64,000 nucleotides of DNA from Enterocola sp045654205 (lineage in GTDB: Bacteria > Bacteroidota > Bacteroidia > Bacteroidales > Paludibacteraceae), in contig JAZOMZ010000002.1 of assembly GCA_045654205.1 (NCBI GenBank), forward strand, positions 183,157 through 247,156, read 5' to 3'. A model generated the notes under the pieces. The model did no database searches, was not told the DNA's origin, and saw only the letters and a list, made by a program, of their open reading frames with translations. The position numbers were made by a program, and so were the translations under genes. Shown in pieces: positions 43,983-51,746 of this stretch. The number at the start of each line of letters is the position of its first letter. Position 1 is the stretch's first letter.

Positions 43983-46544
43983 ATGAAACTACAAGTAAGT
44001 AATTCTAATTATCCTAATTGGACTCCAATTACTGTACAATTCAACGTACCTGCTAAGTTTGAAAAACTTAAAGAAATCGCTAACAACCTATGGTGGGTAT
44101 GGAATTATGAAGCTGTGGATTTATTCACTGAAATGAATCCAGAATTATGGACAAAATGCGGTGGCAACCCTGTTTTATTCCTACAAACTCTTAACAACAA
44201 TCAATACGCAGAACTAGCTAAAAACAAAGGCTTCATCAAACGTATGGACGAAGTTTACGCTAAATTCTCTGCTTATATGAATGTTAAACCTTCAAAAACT
44301 ATTCCTTCTGTTGCTTACTTCAGCATGGAATACGGTTTAACTGATATCTTAAAAATCTACTCTGGTGGTCTAGGTGTACTAGCTGGTGACTACTTAAAAG
44401 AAGCTTCTGACTGCAACGTTGACATGGTTGCTATCGGTTTCTTATATCGTTTTGGTTACTTCACCCAAAACTTATCAATGAATGGCGAACAAATCGCTGT
44501 TTATGAAGCTCAAGAATTCGACAAACTTCCTATCGAACAAATTCTAGACAAAAACGGTAACGCTGTAACTATCAATGTAGCTTACCCAGGTCGTAACATC
44601 TACGCAAACTTATGGAAAGTTAAAGTAGGTCGTATCAACCTTATCCTTCTAGATACAGATACAGACTTAAACAACGAAGCTGACCGTTCAATCACTAGCC
44701 AACTTTATGGTGGTGACAACGAACACCGTCTAAAACAAGAAATCATGCTTGGTATTGGTGGTATGGCAGCTCTTAAAGAACTTGGTATCTCTAAAGAAGT
44801 TTACCACTGTAACGAAGGTCACGCTGCATTCTTAAACGTTCAACGTTTAATCGACTATATCAAAACTGGTCTTAGCTTCAACGAAGCTATGGAACTTGTA
44901 CGTGTTTCTGGTCTATTCACCACTCACACTCCAGTTCCTGCTGGTCACGATAAATTCGAAGAAGGCGTATTCCAATATTATATGAACGACTTCGCTAACC
45001 AACTAGGTCTATCTTGGACAGACTTCATGAACATGGGTCGTGAAAATCCTGGTGACTTAACAGAAAAATTCTCTGTAACTGTATTTGCTTGCAACACCTG
45101 CCAAGAAGTGAACGGTGTGAGCTGGTTACACGGCGAAGTTTCTAAAGATATGTTCAAAACTATCTGGAAAGGTTACTATCCAAGCGAATCTCACGTAGGT
45201 TATGTAACTAACGGTGTTCACTACCCAACTTGGGCTGCTTCTGAATGGCAAAAACTTCACGTTAAATCATTCGGTGAACAATTCCTTGCAGACCAATCTA
45301 ACACTACTCACTGGGAAAACATCTACAATGTTTCTGACGCAGAAATTTGGGAAACACGTAAAGCGCTTAAACAACGCTTAATCGACTATATTAAAGCTCG
45401 TTTCACTGAAACATGGTTGAAAAACCAAGGTGACCCAGCTCGTATCGTAAGCCTATCTGAAAACATCAACCCTAACGCATTAACAATTGGTTTCGGTCGT
45501 CGTTTCGCTACTTACAAACGTGCTCACTTATTATTCACCGACCTTAACCGTTTAGCTAAGATTGTAAACAATCCTAACTATCCAGTTCAATTCTTCTTCA
45601 CTGGTAAAGCTCACCCAGCTGACGCTCCAGGACAAAAATTGATCCAAAACATCATCGAGATTTCTCGTCGTCCAGAATTCCTAGGTAAGATTATCTTCTT
45701 AGAAAACTACGACATGGCTCTTGCTAAACGCTTAATCTCTGGTGTTGATATTTGGTTAAATACTCCTACTCGTCCACTAGAAGCATCTGGTACATCTGGT
45801 GAAAAAGCTGAAATGAACGGTGTATTAAACTTCTCAGTTCTTGACGGTTGGTGGTATGAAGGTTACCGCGAAGGCGCAGGTTGGGCTCTAACCGAAAAAC
45901 GTACTTTCGTTAACCAACAACAACAAGACCAACTAGACGCAGCAACTATTTACTCTATGTTAGAAAACGAAATTATTCCATTATATTTCGCTAAAAACAG
46001 TAAAGGTTACTCTCCAGAATGGATTCAATACATTAAGAACTCTTTAGCTAAGATCGCTCCTATCTACACTACAAAACGTATGTTAGATGACTATATCGAT
46101 CGTTTCTATAGCAAACAAGCTAAACGTGCTAAAGCTCTTAAAGCTAACAACTGTGCTAAAGTTAAAGAAATCGTAGCATGGAAAGAAAATATGGCAGCTA
46201 ACTGGGACAACATCGAAGTTGTTGAATCTTCTGTAAACAATATGTCTCACTATATCGCAGATACATCAGACAAACAAGTTGTAACTGTTTCTGTTGACGC
46301 TAAACAAGAAAGCGTAGCAAGCGGCCTAGGATTTGAACTTGTTATCGTTAAGATGATTGATGGTGCAGAAAAACTACACAAAGTGGTTCCATTCACAGAA
46401 GTTAAAGTTGAAGGCGGCAGAGTAAATGCAAAACTTGAAATGACTCCAACTACTGGTGGTTCATTCAAATGCGCAATCCGTATGTACGCTAAAAACGACG
46501 CACTTCCTCACCGTCAAGACTTCTGCTACTTACGCTGGATTTAA
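43983..46544 (+). CDS. glgP: Alpha-glucan (glycogen/maltodextrin) phosphorylase, GT35
   Basis: This 853-aa enzyme releases glucose-1-phosphate from alpha-1,4-glucans with PLP as cofactor. It has an N-terminal DUF3417 region (about 1-115: IANNLWWVWNYEA), then phosphorylase blocks (VAYFSMEYGL, YSGGLGVLAGDYLKEASD, VYHCNEGHAAF). The PLP site region is EASGTSGEKAEMNGVL, with the conserved Lys. The C-terminal extension has a beta-rich tail. Strongly biased codon use (GGT, CGT, AAC, TTC) differs from its neighbours and suggests high expression. It pairs functionally with the glycogen-synthase-like protein at 12 kb. Confidence 0.93.
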   Translation: MKLQVSNSNYPNWTPITVQFNVPAKFEKLKEIANNLWWVWNYEAVDLFTEMNPELWTKCGGNPVLFLQTLNNNQYAELAKNKGFIKRMDEVYAKFSAYMNVKPSKTIPSVAYFSMEYGLTDILKIYSGGLGVLAGDYLKEASDCNVDMVAIGFLYRFGYFTQNLSMNGEQIAVYEAQEFDKLPIEQILDKNGNAVTINVAYPGRNIYANLWKVKVGRINLILLDTDTDLNNEADRSITSQLYGGDNEHRLKQEIMLGIGGMAALKELGISKEVYHCNEGHAAFLNVQRLIDYIKTGLSFNEAMELVRVSGLFTTHTPVPAGHDKFEEGVFQYYMNDFANQLGLSWTDFMNMGRENPGDLTEKFSVTVFACNTCQEVNGVSWLHGEVSKDMFKTIWKGYYPSESHVGYVTNGVHYPTWAASEWQKLHVKSFGEQFLADQSNTTHWENIYNVSDAEIWETRKALKQRLIDYIKARFTETWLKNQGDPARIVSLSENINPNALTIGFGRRFATYKRAHLLFTDLNRLAKIVNNPNYPVQFFFTGKAHPADAPGQKLIQNIIEISRRPEFLGKIIFLENYDMALAKRLISGVDIWLNTPTRPLEASGTSGEKAEMNGVLNFSVLDGWWYEGYREGAGWALTEKRTFVNQQQQDQLDAATIYSMLENEIIPLYFAKNSKGYSPEWIQYIKNSLAKIAPIYTTKRMLDDYIDRFYSKQAKRAKALKANNCAKVKEIVAWKENMAANWDNIEVVESSVNNMSHYIADTSDKQVVTVSVDAKQESVASGLGFELVIVKMIDGAEKLHKVVPFTEVKVEGGRVNAKLEMTPTTGGSFKCAIRMYAKNDALPHRQDFCYLRWI

Positions 46545-46565
46545 TCTTATTAGATTATATAGCAC

Positions 46566-46598
46566 GAAGCTCCCAAAATTTTGGGAGCTTCTTTTTTT
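46566..46598 (+). terminator. Terminator of glgP
   Basis: GAAGCTCCCAAAA/TTTTGGGAGCTTC, a 13-bp perfect palindrome followed by T7. Confidence 0.9.
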
Positions 46599-46689
46599 GT
46601 ATATTTCACTATAAATTTGTCTATTTCTTATAATTTTATATTATTTTTGTAGATTGTGGATTATATTGCAAAGCAAACAATATAACAAA

Positions 46690-49044
46690 ATGAAAAGAAA
46701 TAGAATTATCCTTTACATCATATTTATACTTGCGTTACTACTAAGCAGTTGTAACGTAACTAAATACGTACCAGAAGGACAATATCTATTGGACCACGTA
46801 TCCATTACTGCCGATAGCAAAGATGTAAAAGACATAGACTTTAGTGTCTACCTACGTCAGCAACCAAACCTAAAACTTTTCAAGTTCATTCCATTCAATC
46901 TTGGATTATATAGCATTTCTAGTCCAGATACCACACTATGGATAAATCGATTCCTACAAAAAATTGGTGACGCTCCTGTTATCTACGATTCTACATTAGT
47001 AGAAGCATCTACAAATGAGCTTAAAAAGGCTATGAACAACAAAGGTTACTTAAATGCTAAAGTAGAACACAACACCACATTCAAAAAGAAAAAAGCTAAG
47101 GTAAAATATAGCATTACCGCAAGCACCCCATATAGAATAAAGGATATAAGATATAAAATTAAAAACGAAGAAATAGAAGAAATTATACTAGCAGATACTA
47201 TAAATTCACTTATTAAAAGAGGAAACTTATTCGACATAGACGTACTTGAAAAAGAGAGGGGAAGAATTGCCGACCTACTTCAAACAGAAGGGTTCTTCAC
47301 TTTCGACAAGGAATATATAGGTTTTCTTGCCGACACAGCAGTGGGCAACAAACAAGTGAGAATAGATATGATTGTGCGTCCAATGAGAAAACTTGTTGGC
47401 AAAAACGAATTTATAAGCGTGGAGCACGAAAAATACAATGTTAGAAATGTAAATTACATCCTAACAGACGACGTAGCATCACTTTCCAACGACAGTGCTC
47501 TTGCAGCGCTAAAATATGAAAAATACAAAGACCTAAATATTTATTCAAACCACGACTTTGTAAGAAAAAACACACTTCACAATCTAACAAGTATAAATAG
47601 CAACGCGTACTACAACGAGAAAACTGTAGACCAAACATATGCAAAACTAGCCAGTCTTAAAATATTTAAATATTTAAACGTATCATTTACAGAGGCAGAA
47701 GATAGTATAATAATTGTTGAAAATGCGCTACAACAAGATAGTTTGCTATATGGTATTGAAGGAGCTTCTACAAATGACACGATCAGAATGAAGCAACTAG
47801 ATTGTAATGTAATTATAACACCAGATAAGTTACAATCTTTCAGTTTTGAACTAGAAGGCACAAACAACGAGGGCGACCTTGGTATCGCAGGCAAACTTGG
47901 ATATAGCCACAACAATATATTCAAGGGAGGTGAAAAATTTAAATTTCAGGTACGCGGAGCAAACGAATCTATAATTGGCAACCGTTATATATGGGAAGTT
48001 GGCACAGAAGCAAGTATTGGATTCCCTACTATCCTATTCCCATACGTGAACAAGAAGTTTTTCCAAGACAATACCTCTAACACAGAACTACACCTAAACT
48101 TTAGTTATCAAATTCGTGACGAATACTCTCGTATCATAGCTGGTTTGGGTATGAGATACAATTGGCAAACAAAGGAGAGAATAAACCACTCGGTAAACCT
48201 TATAGACCTCAATTATGTATATCTTCCATATATTTCAGAAAATTTCAAGAAAACAATCAACAATTCGCTTCTGAAATATAGCTACGAGGACCACTTTATT
48301 ATGAGTGCTGGCTATGGTATCTCGTTCACCAACAAGAGAAACGAATCTTTATACAATTTCTACAATGTGCGTGCGTCTGCCGAAATAGCTGGTAACCTTT
48401 TATATGGTATTTGCTATGGCGCAAAAGCTAATACTGATGCAAATGGTTCGTATCTGCTTGGAAACATTCCTTTTGCACAATATGCCAAAGCAGACATCGA
48501 CTTTAGCTACACACACCTTGTAGACAAAAAGAACTCGCTTGTTTATCACGTTGGTTTAGGAGTAGGAGTTCCTTATTTAAACTCTACCATCCTACCATTT
48601 GAAAAACGTTACTACGGTGGTGGTGCAAACAGTGTTCGTGGTTGGTCTGCACGTTCTTTAGGACCTGGCTCATACAATGCTGGCTCCACTATCGACTATA
48701 TGAAGCAATCTGGTGACATTAAACTAGACCTAAACCTAGAATATAGAACAAAACTTGTTTGGTTACTTGAACTTGCCGCATTCGTTGATGCTGGTAATAT
48801 ATGGACTCTTAAAGACGAAGGCCAAGCAGGTGGACAATTTAAATTTAATAAATTTTACGAACAAATAGCATTGAGTTATGGCATTGGTATAAGGCTAAAC
48901 TTCGACTACTTTGTTCTTCGCTTAGACTGGGGTATTAAAGCATTCGACCCTTCTCGCGGCGATGGCGAGCGTTGGAGATTTGTGCCAGGATGGAATATCC
49001 TAAAAGACACCGCCCTACACTTTGCCGTAGGATATCCGTTCTAA
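46690..49044 (+). CDS. TamL-like outer-membrane assembly lipoprotein (BamA/TamA superfamily)
   Basis: From the ATG at 46690 the protein is 784 aa. The lipobox LLLSSC gives a lipid anchor, the hallmark that separates Bacteroidota TamL from TamA. POTRA-like domains lie in the first half (LKKAMNNKGYLNAKVEHNTTF, GRIADLLQTEGFFTF). The second half is an Omp85 barrel ending in KRYYGGGANSVRGWSARSLGPG and GIRLNFDYFVLRLDWGIKAFDP. It is expected to assemble or insert outer-membrane proteins together with TamB; tamB is not in this window. Confidence 0.88.
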   Translation: MKRNRIILYIIFILALLLSSCNVTKYVPEGQYLLDHVSITADSKDVKDIDFSVYLRQQPNLKLFKFIPFNLGLYSISSPDTTLWINRFLQKIGDAPVIYDSTLVEASTNELKKAMNNKGYLNAKVEHNTTFKKKKAKVKYSITASTPYRIKDIRYKIKNEEIEEIILADTINSLIKRGNLFDIDVLEKERGRIADLLQTEGFFTFDKEYIGFLADTAVGNKQVRIDMIVRPMRKLVGKNEFISVEHEKYNVRNVNYILTDDVASLSNDSALAALKYEKYKDLNIYSNHDFVRKNTLHNLTSINSNAYYNEKTVDQTYAKLASLKIFKYLNVSFTEAEDSIIIVENALQQDSLLYGIEGASTNDTIRMKQLDCNVIITPDKLQSFSFELEGTNNEGDLGIAGKLGYSHNNIFKGGEKFKFQVRGANESIIGNRYIWEVGTEASIGFPTILFPYVNKKFFQDNTSNTELHLNFSYQIRDEYSRIIAGLGMRYNWQTKERINHSVNLIDLNYVYLPYISENFKKTINNSLLKYSYEDHFIMSAGYGISFTNKRNESLYNFYNVRASAEIAGNLLYGICYGAKANTDANGSYLLGNIPFAQYAKADIDFSYTHLVDKKNSLVYHVGLGVGVPYLNSTILPFEKRYYGGGANSVRGWSARSLGPGSYNAGSTIDYMKQSGDIKLDLNLEYRTKLVWLLELAAFVDAGNIWTLKDEGQAGGQFKFNKFYEQIALSYGIGIRLNFDYFVLRLDWGIKAFDPSRGDGERWRFVPGWNILKDTALHFAVGYPF

Positions 49045-49064
49045 TAAAGAACCCGATAATAATT

Positions 49065-49122
49065 TAATTGTTAGGTTTATTTCTTTAAGGGCGGTCACGC
49101 CTCAGAAATAAACTAACAATTA
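49065..49122. repeat. Perfect-arm palindrome with GC-rich inner hairpin
   Basis: TAATTGTTAGgTTTATTTCT pairs with AGAAATAAACTAACAATTA, with one bulged base. The loop carries its own GGCGgtcaCGCC hairpin. It resembles the build of family A (A/T arms, GC-rich core) but with a different core. Confidence 0.65.
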
Positions 49123-49173
49123 ATACTCAACTAAACAATTAAATCTAAAAAACGAACAAAAAAACACTCAACA

Positions 49174-50067
49174 ATGAGCAATATCCTTGATTTAATAGGC
49201 AACACCCCGCTAGTGAGGGTAAGTGAAGATTTGAATATTTATGCAAAATGCGAGTTTTTAAACCCTGGCGGTAGCATCAAAGACCGCGTTGCATACAATA
49301 TGATATGTCAAGCAGAAAAAGACGGCAAACTAAAACCAGGCATGACTATTATTGAACCAACCTCTGGCAACACTGGTATTGGTCTTGCACTTGTGGGCGT
49401 GCGCAAAGGCTACAAGGTAATCATTGTGATGCCAGAAAACATGTCTGAGGAACGCAAAAGAATCATTCGTTGCCTTGGCGCTGGACTTGAACTTACTCCA
49501 AAAGAACTTAGCCTAGACGGAGCGGTGAAAAAAGCAGAAGAATTGGCAGCAGAACTTGGTGAAAATGCATTCATTCCTCAACAATTTGTAAACCCAAACA
49601 ACCCAGACATTCACTATCGCACCACTGCAGTGGAACTTTACGAGCAAATGGCTGGCGATATTGATATTTTTGTGTCTGGTCTTGGTAGTGGTGGCACACT
49701 TCAAGGTATTGGTAAGTTCTTAAAAGAGAAAAATCCTAACATAAAAATCGTAGCGGTGGAACCAAAAGACGTGTCAGCCCTACTTGGTCATGAACCTGGT
49801 CTTCACCAAATTCAAGGCATTGGCGATGGTTTTATTCCTGAAGTTTTAGACACAAAACTTATTGACGAAGTTGTGGAAGTGTCTGATGCAGATGCCATAT
49901 ACACCACTCGCAAAATGGCTGAGATTTATGGTCTTCTTTGTGGCACATCTTCTGGTGCAAATGTATGGGCTGCTATTCAAATGGCAAACAAATATGGCAA
50001 GGAGAAGAGAGTTGCAACAATACTTGCAGATAGGATTGAAAGATATTTTAGCACAAATCTTCTTTAG
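49174..50067 (+). CDS. cysK: Cysteine synthase A (O-acetylserine sulfhydrylase)
   Basis: This 297-aa PLP enzyme makes cysteine from O-acetylserine and sulfide. Visible motifs are IGNTPLVRV, the PLP-lysine site NPGGSIKDRVAYNM, EPTSGNTGIGLALVG, VSGLGSGGTLQGIGKFLK and GTSSGANVWAA. The C-terminus (ADRIERYFSTNLL) replaces the usual PDTGERYLST. It is preceded by a palindrome and followed by family A copy 5. Confidence 0.93.
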   Translation: MSNILDLIGNTPLVRVSEDLNIYAKCEFLNPGGSIKDRVAYNMICQAEKDGKLKPGMTIIEPTSGNTGIGLALVGVRKGYKVIIVMPENMSEERKRIIRCLGAGLELTPKELSLDGAVKKAEELAAELGENAFIPQQFVNPNNPDIHYRTTAVELYEQMAGDIDIFVSGLGSGGTLQGIGKFLKEKNPNIKIVAVEPKDVSALLGHEPGLHQIQGIGDGFIPEVLDTKLIDEVVEVSDADAIYTTRKMAEIYGLLCGTSSGANVWAAIQMANKYGKEKRVATILADRIERYFSTNLL

Positions 50068-50089
50068 ATCTTGGGCGTCTGTTGATTGC

Positions 50090-50171
50090 GGTTTAAGTTA
50101 GGAACTGTTATTTTGAGATAAAAAAAGAGCCTGCGGCAAATATCTCAAAATCCCAGTCCCCAACTTAAACC
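50090..50171 (+). repeat. Palindromic repeat, family A copy 5
   Basis: GGTTTAAGTT / AACTTAAACC outer arms and ATTTTGAGAT / ATCTCAAAAT inner arms surround the core GAGCCTGCGGCAAA. It begins 22 nt after the cysK stop. Confidence 0.8.
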
Positions 50172-50195
50172 TAAAAAACAAGCACCTATACAACA

Positions 50196-50224
50196 AAAGG
50201 GTTTACACGATGTGTAAACCCTTT
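50196..50224. terminator. Bidirectional terminator hairpin beside the tRNA remnant
   Basis: AAAGGGTTTACAC/GTGTAAACCCTTT, a perfect 13-bp stem. On the minus strand it follows the tRNA 3'-end duplicate as a normal tRNA terminator would. Confidence 0.75.
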
Positions 50225-50301
50225 CTTGTGATCCCGGCGGGATTCGAACCGAGAACACACGGAGTGTGTTCCATAAAATAATGAGGGTCGTGGGTTCGAA
50301 T
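50224..50301 (-). pseudogene. Remnant of a second tRNA-Arg (3' end only) plus an inverted T-arm fragment
   Basis: 50224-50250 repeats exactly the 27 nt at 50342-50368 (the T-loop, acceptor 3' strand and flank of tRNA-Arg). The sequence upstream of it is unrelated to a tRNA body. 50284-50301 is a tRNA T-arm copy in the opposite orientation (GGGTCGTGGGTTCGAAT). Confidence 0.7.
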
Positions 50302-50315
50302 GGTAAAAAAAGAAA

Positions 50316-50343
50316 GAGAGTTGAAGTTTGAACTCCAACTCTC
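50316..50343 (-). terminator. Terminator of tRNA-Arg
   Basis: GAGAGTTG/CAACTCTC stem with a 12-nt loop, followed on the minus strand by TTTCTTTTTTT, just 3' of the tRNA. Confidence 0.75.
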
Positions 50344-50346
50344 TTG

Positions 50347-50420
50347 TGATCCCGGCGGGATTCGAACCCACGACCCACAGCTTAGAAGGCTGTTGCTCTA
50401 TCCAGCTGAGCTACGAGACC
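50347..50420 (-). tRNA. tRNA-Arg (anticodon TCT)
   Basis: A 74-nt cloverleaf. The acceptor stem is GGTCTCG/CGGGATC with two G-U pairs. The D-arm is GCTC...GAGC. The anticodon stem ACAGC/GCTGT encloses loop CTTCTAA (anticodon TCT, reads AGA). The T-arm is GTGGG-TTCGAAT-CCCGC and the discriminator is A. CCA is not encoded. A TATCTTTG promoter element lies at 50441-50448. Confidence 0.95.
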
Positions 50421-50440
50421 ATCCGCTAAATTTGCGAGCA

Positions 50441-50448
50441 CAAAGATA
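50441..50448 (-). promoter_or_regulatory. -7 element (TATCTTTG) of tRNA-Arg
   Basis: A perfect match on the minus strand with TTTG 18 nt upstream, about 20 nt before the tRNA 5' end. Confidence 0.6.
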
Positions 50449-50598
50449 ATACAAATTATTTAAAATCAAAAGAAATTAAATAAATTAATTAATTAAAAGC
50501 CACCCACTATCATTCCTATTTTATAACCAAAACTTTACAGATTTATAAATTAATTTTAGTACATTTGTAAATACGAACTTAACTAAAATCAAATCAAT

Positions 50599-51630
50599 AT
50601 GAAAAAAATCTTTGTATTACTATCATTGGCGCTTGCGTTAGCTAGCTGTGTAAATGAAAATGGAAACGAACCAAACAAGCCAGAAAATCCAGAAGGCACA
50701 GAGCAAACCACTCCTGTTGAACCAGAAAAACCAGCTGAACCAGAAGCACCTACAGTTGATGAAAATGGCATTAGCCTAAAAAAATCTCCAAAAGCTGTTA
50801 CCACTGGTAAACTTTACAGAACCAAAGTAAAAGGAGAAACATTTACTAGCAACGTTAATATAGACATTTGGGTTCCAGACTGTTACAATCCAGAAGAAAA
50901 ATACCCTGTGCTTTATCTACACGATGGTCAAAACCTATACGACGCAAAATCTTCTTGGAACAAACAAGCTTGGGAAATAGACCAAGTAGGTGGCAAACTT
51001 ATAGAAGAAGGTAAAATTAAACCATTTATTGCAGTGGGTATTCACAGCATAGACGCTACTCGCGTTTGCGACCTTATGCCAGAAAAAGTACTTACAGAAT
51101 ACTTCGACCACGAAAAATACACAACCACTGGTTTTGAAGGCTATTGCAGCAAAGAAATTAGAGGCGACGAATATGTAGACCTAATCGTAAACACTATTAA
51201 ACCTATGATTGACTCTACATTCTCTACCCTACCAGACAAAGACAATACAGCAATTATGGGTTCTAGTATGGGTGGTCTTGCTTCATTCTACGCAATGTGC
51301 GAACGTCCAGACATTTTCGGCACTGCTATTTGCGTGTCAACACACATGAGTGTCGCTGGCGAAACTTGTTGGGCAGAAGCTGTGTTTGCATACCTAAGAG
51401 CAAAACTTCCTACCGACGATGAGCACAAAATCTATTTCGACTGTGGCGACAAAACATCAGATTACTACTACGTACCATTCTTTGAAGAACTAGTTTCTAT
51501 CCCACAAGAAAAAGGTTACACAGTAGAAAATGGCAAACTAAGCTATGGATTCTATCCTGGCACCGCTCACGACGAGGCTTCATGGTGTAAACGTGTTGAT
51601 GTACCACTAACATTCCTATACAAAAAATGA
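50599..51630 (+). CDS. Alpha/beta-hydrolase lipoprotein, esterase D/IroE-like (putative carbohydrate esterase)
   Basis: This 343-aa protein has a lipobox at Cys17 (LALASC) and a Pro/Glu spacer (about 20-55). The esterase-family core has VLYLHDGQNLYD, the nucleophile elbow GSSMGG (catalytic Ser), an acidic candidate in IYFDCGDKTSD and a His near the end (PGTAHDEASW). This layout is shared by enterochelin-esterase and feruloyl/acetyl-xylan esterase relatives. The substrate is not readable; its surface location suggests polysaccharide ester removal. A TACATTTG promoter element lies at 50560-50567. Confidence 0.83.
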   Translation: MKKIFVLLSLALALASCVNENGNEPNKPENPEGTEQTTPVEPEKPAEPEAPTVDENGISLKKSPKAVTTGKLYRTKVKGETFTSNVNIDIWVPDCYNPEEKYPVLYLHDGQNLYDAKSSWNKQAWEIDQVGGKLIEEGKIKPFIAVGIHSIDATRVCDLMPEKVLTEYFDHEKYTTTGFEGYCSKEIRGDEYVDLIVNTIKPMIDSTFSTLPDKDNTAIMGSSMGGLASFYAMCERPDIFGTAICVSTHMSVAGETCWAEAVFAYLRAKLPTDDEHKIYFDCGDKTSDYYYVPFFEELVSIPQEKGYTVENGKLSYGFYPGTAHDEASWCKRVDVPLTFLYKK

Positions 51631-51640
51631 GCTGAATAAA

Positions 51641-51677
51641 AAATGGCTTCTAAATTTCCTTTAGAAGCCATTTTTAT
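51641..51677 (+). terminator. Terminator of the esterase gene
   Basis: AAATGGCTTCTAAA/TTTAGAAGCCATTT followed by T's. Confidence 0.85.
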
Positions 51678-51690
51678 TAAACTCTTTAAA

Positions 51691-51721
51691 TTTGAATTCT
51701 GCTTATTTTTTATTAATTTTG
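51691..51721 (+). promoter_or_regulatory. Promoter of leuS
   Basis: TTTG (51691-51694), an exact 19-nt spacer and TAATTTTG (51714-51721), 25 nt before the ATG. Confidence 0.75.
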
Positions 51722-51746
51722 TGCCGATTATAAAAAATACGTTCAG

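Noticed and set aside
50145..50378. Frames over the tRNA-Arg and its remnant
   Set aside because: They translate the tRNA and terminators and have no independent support.
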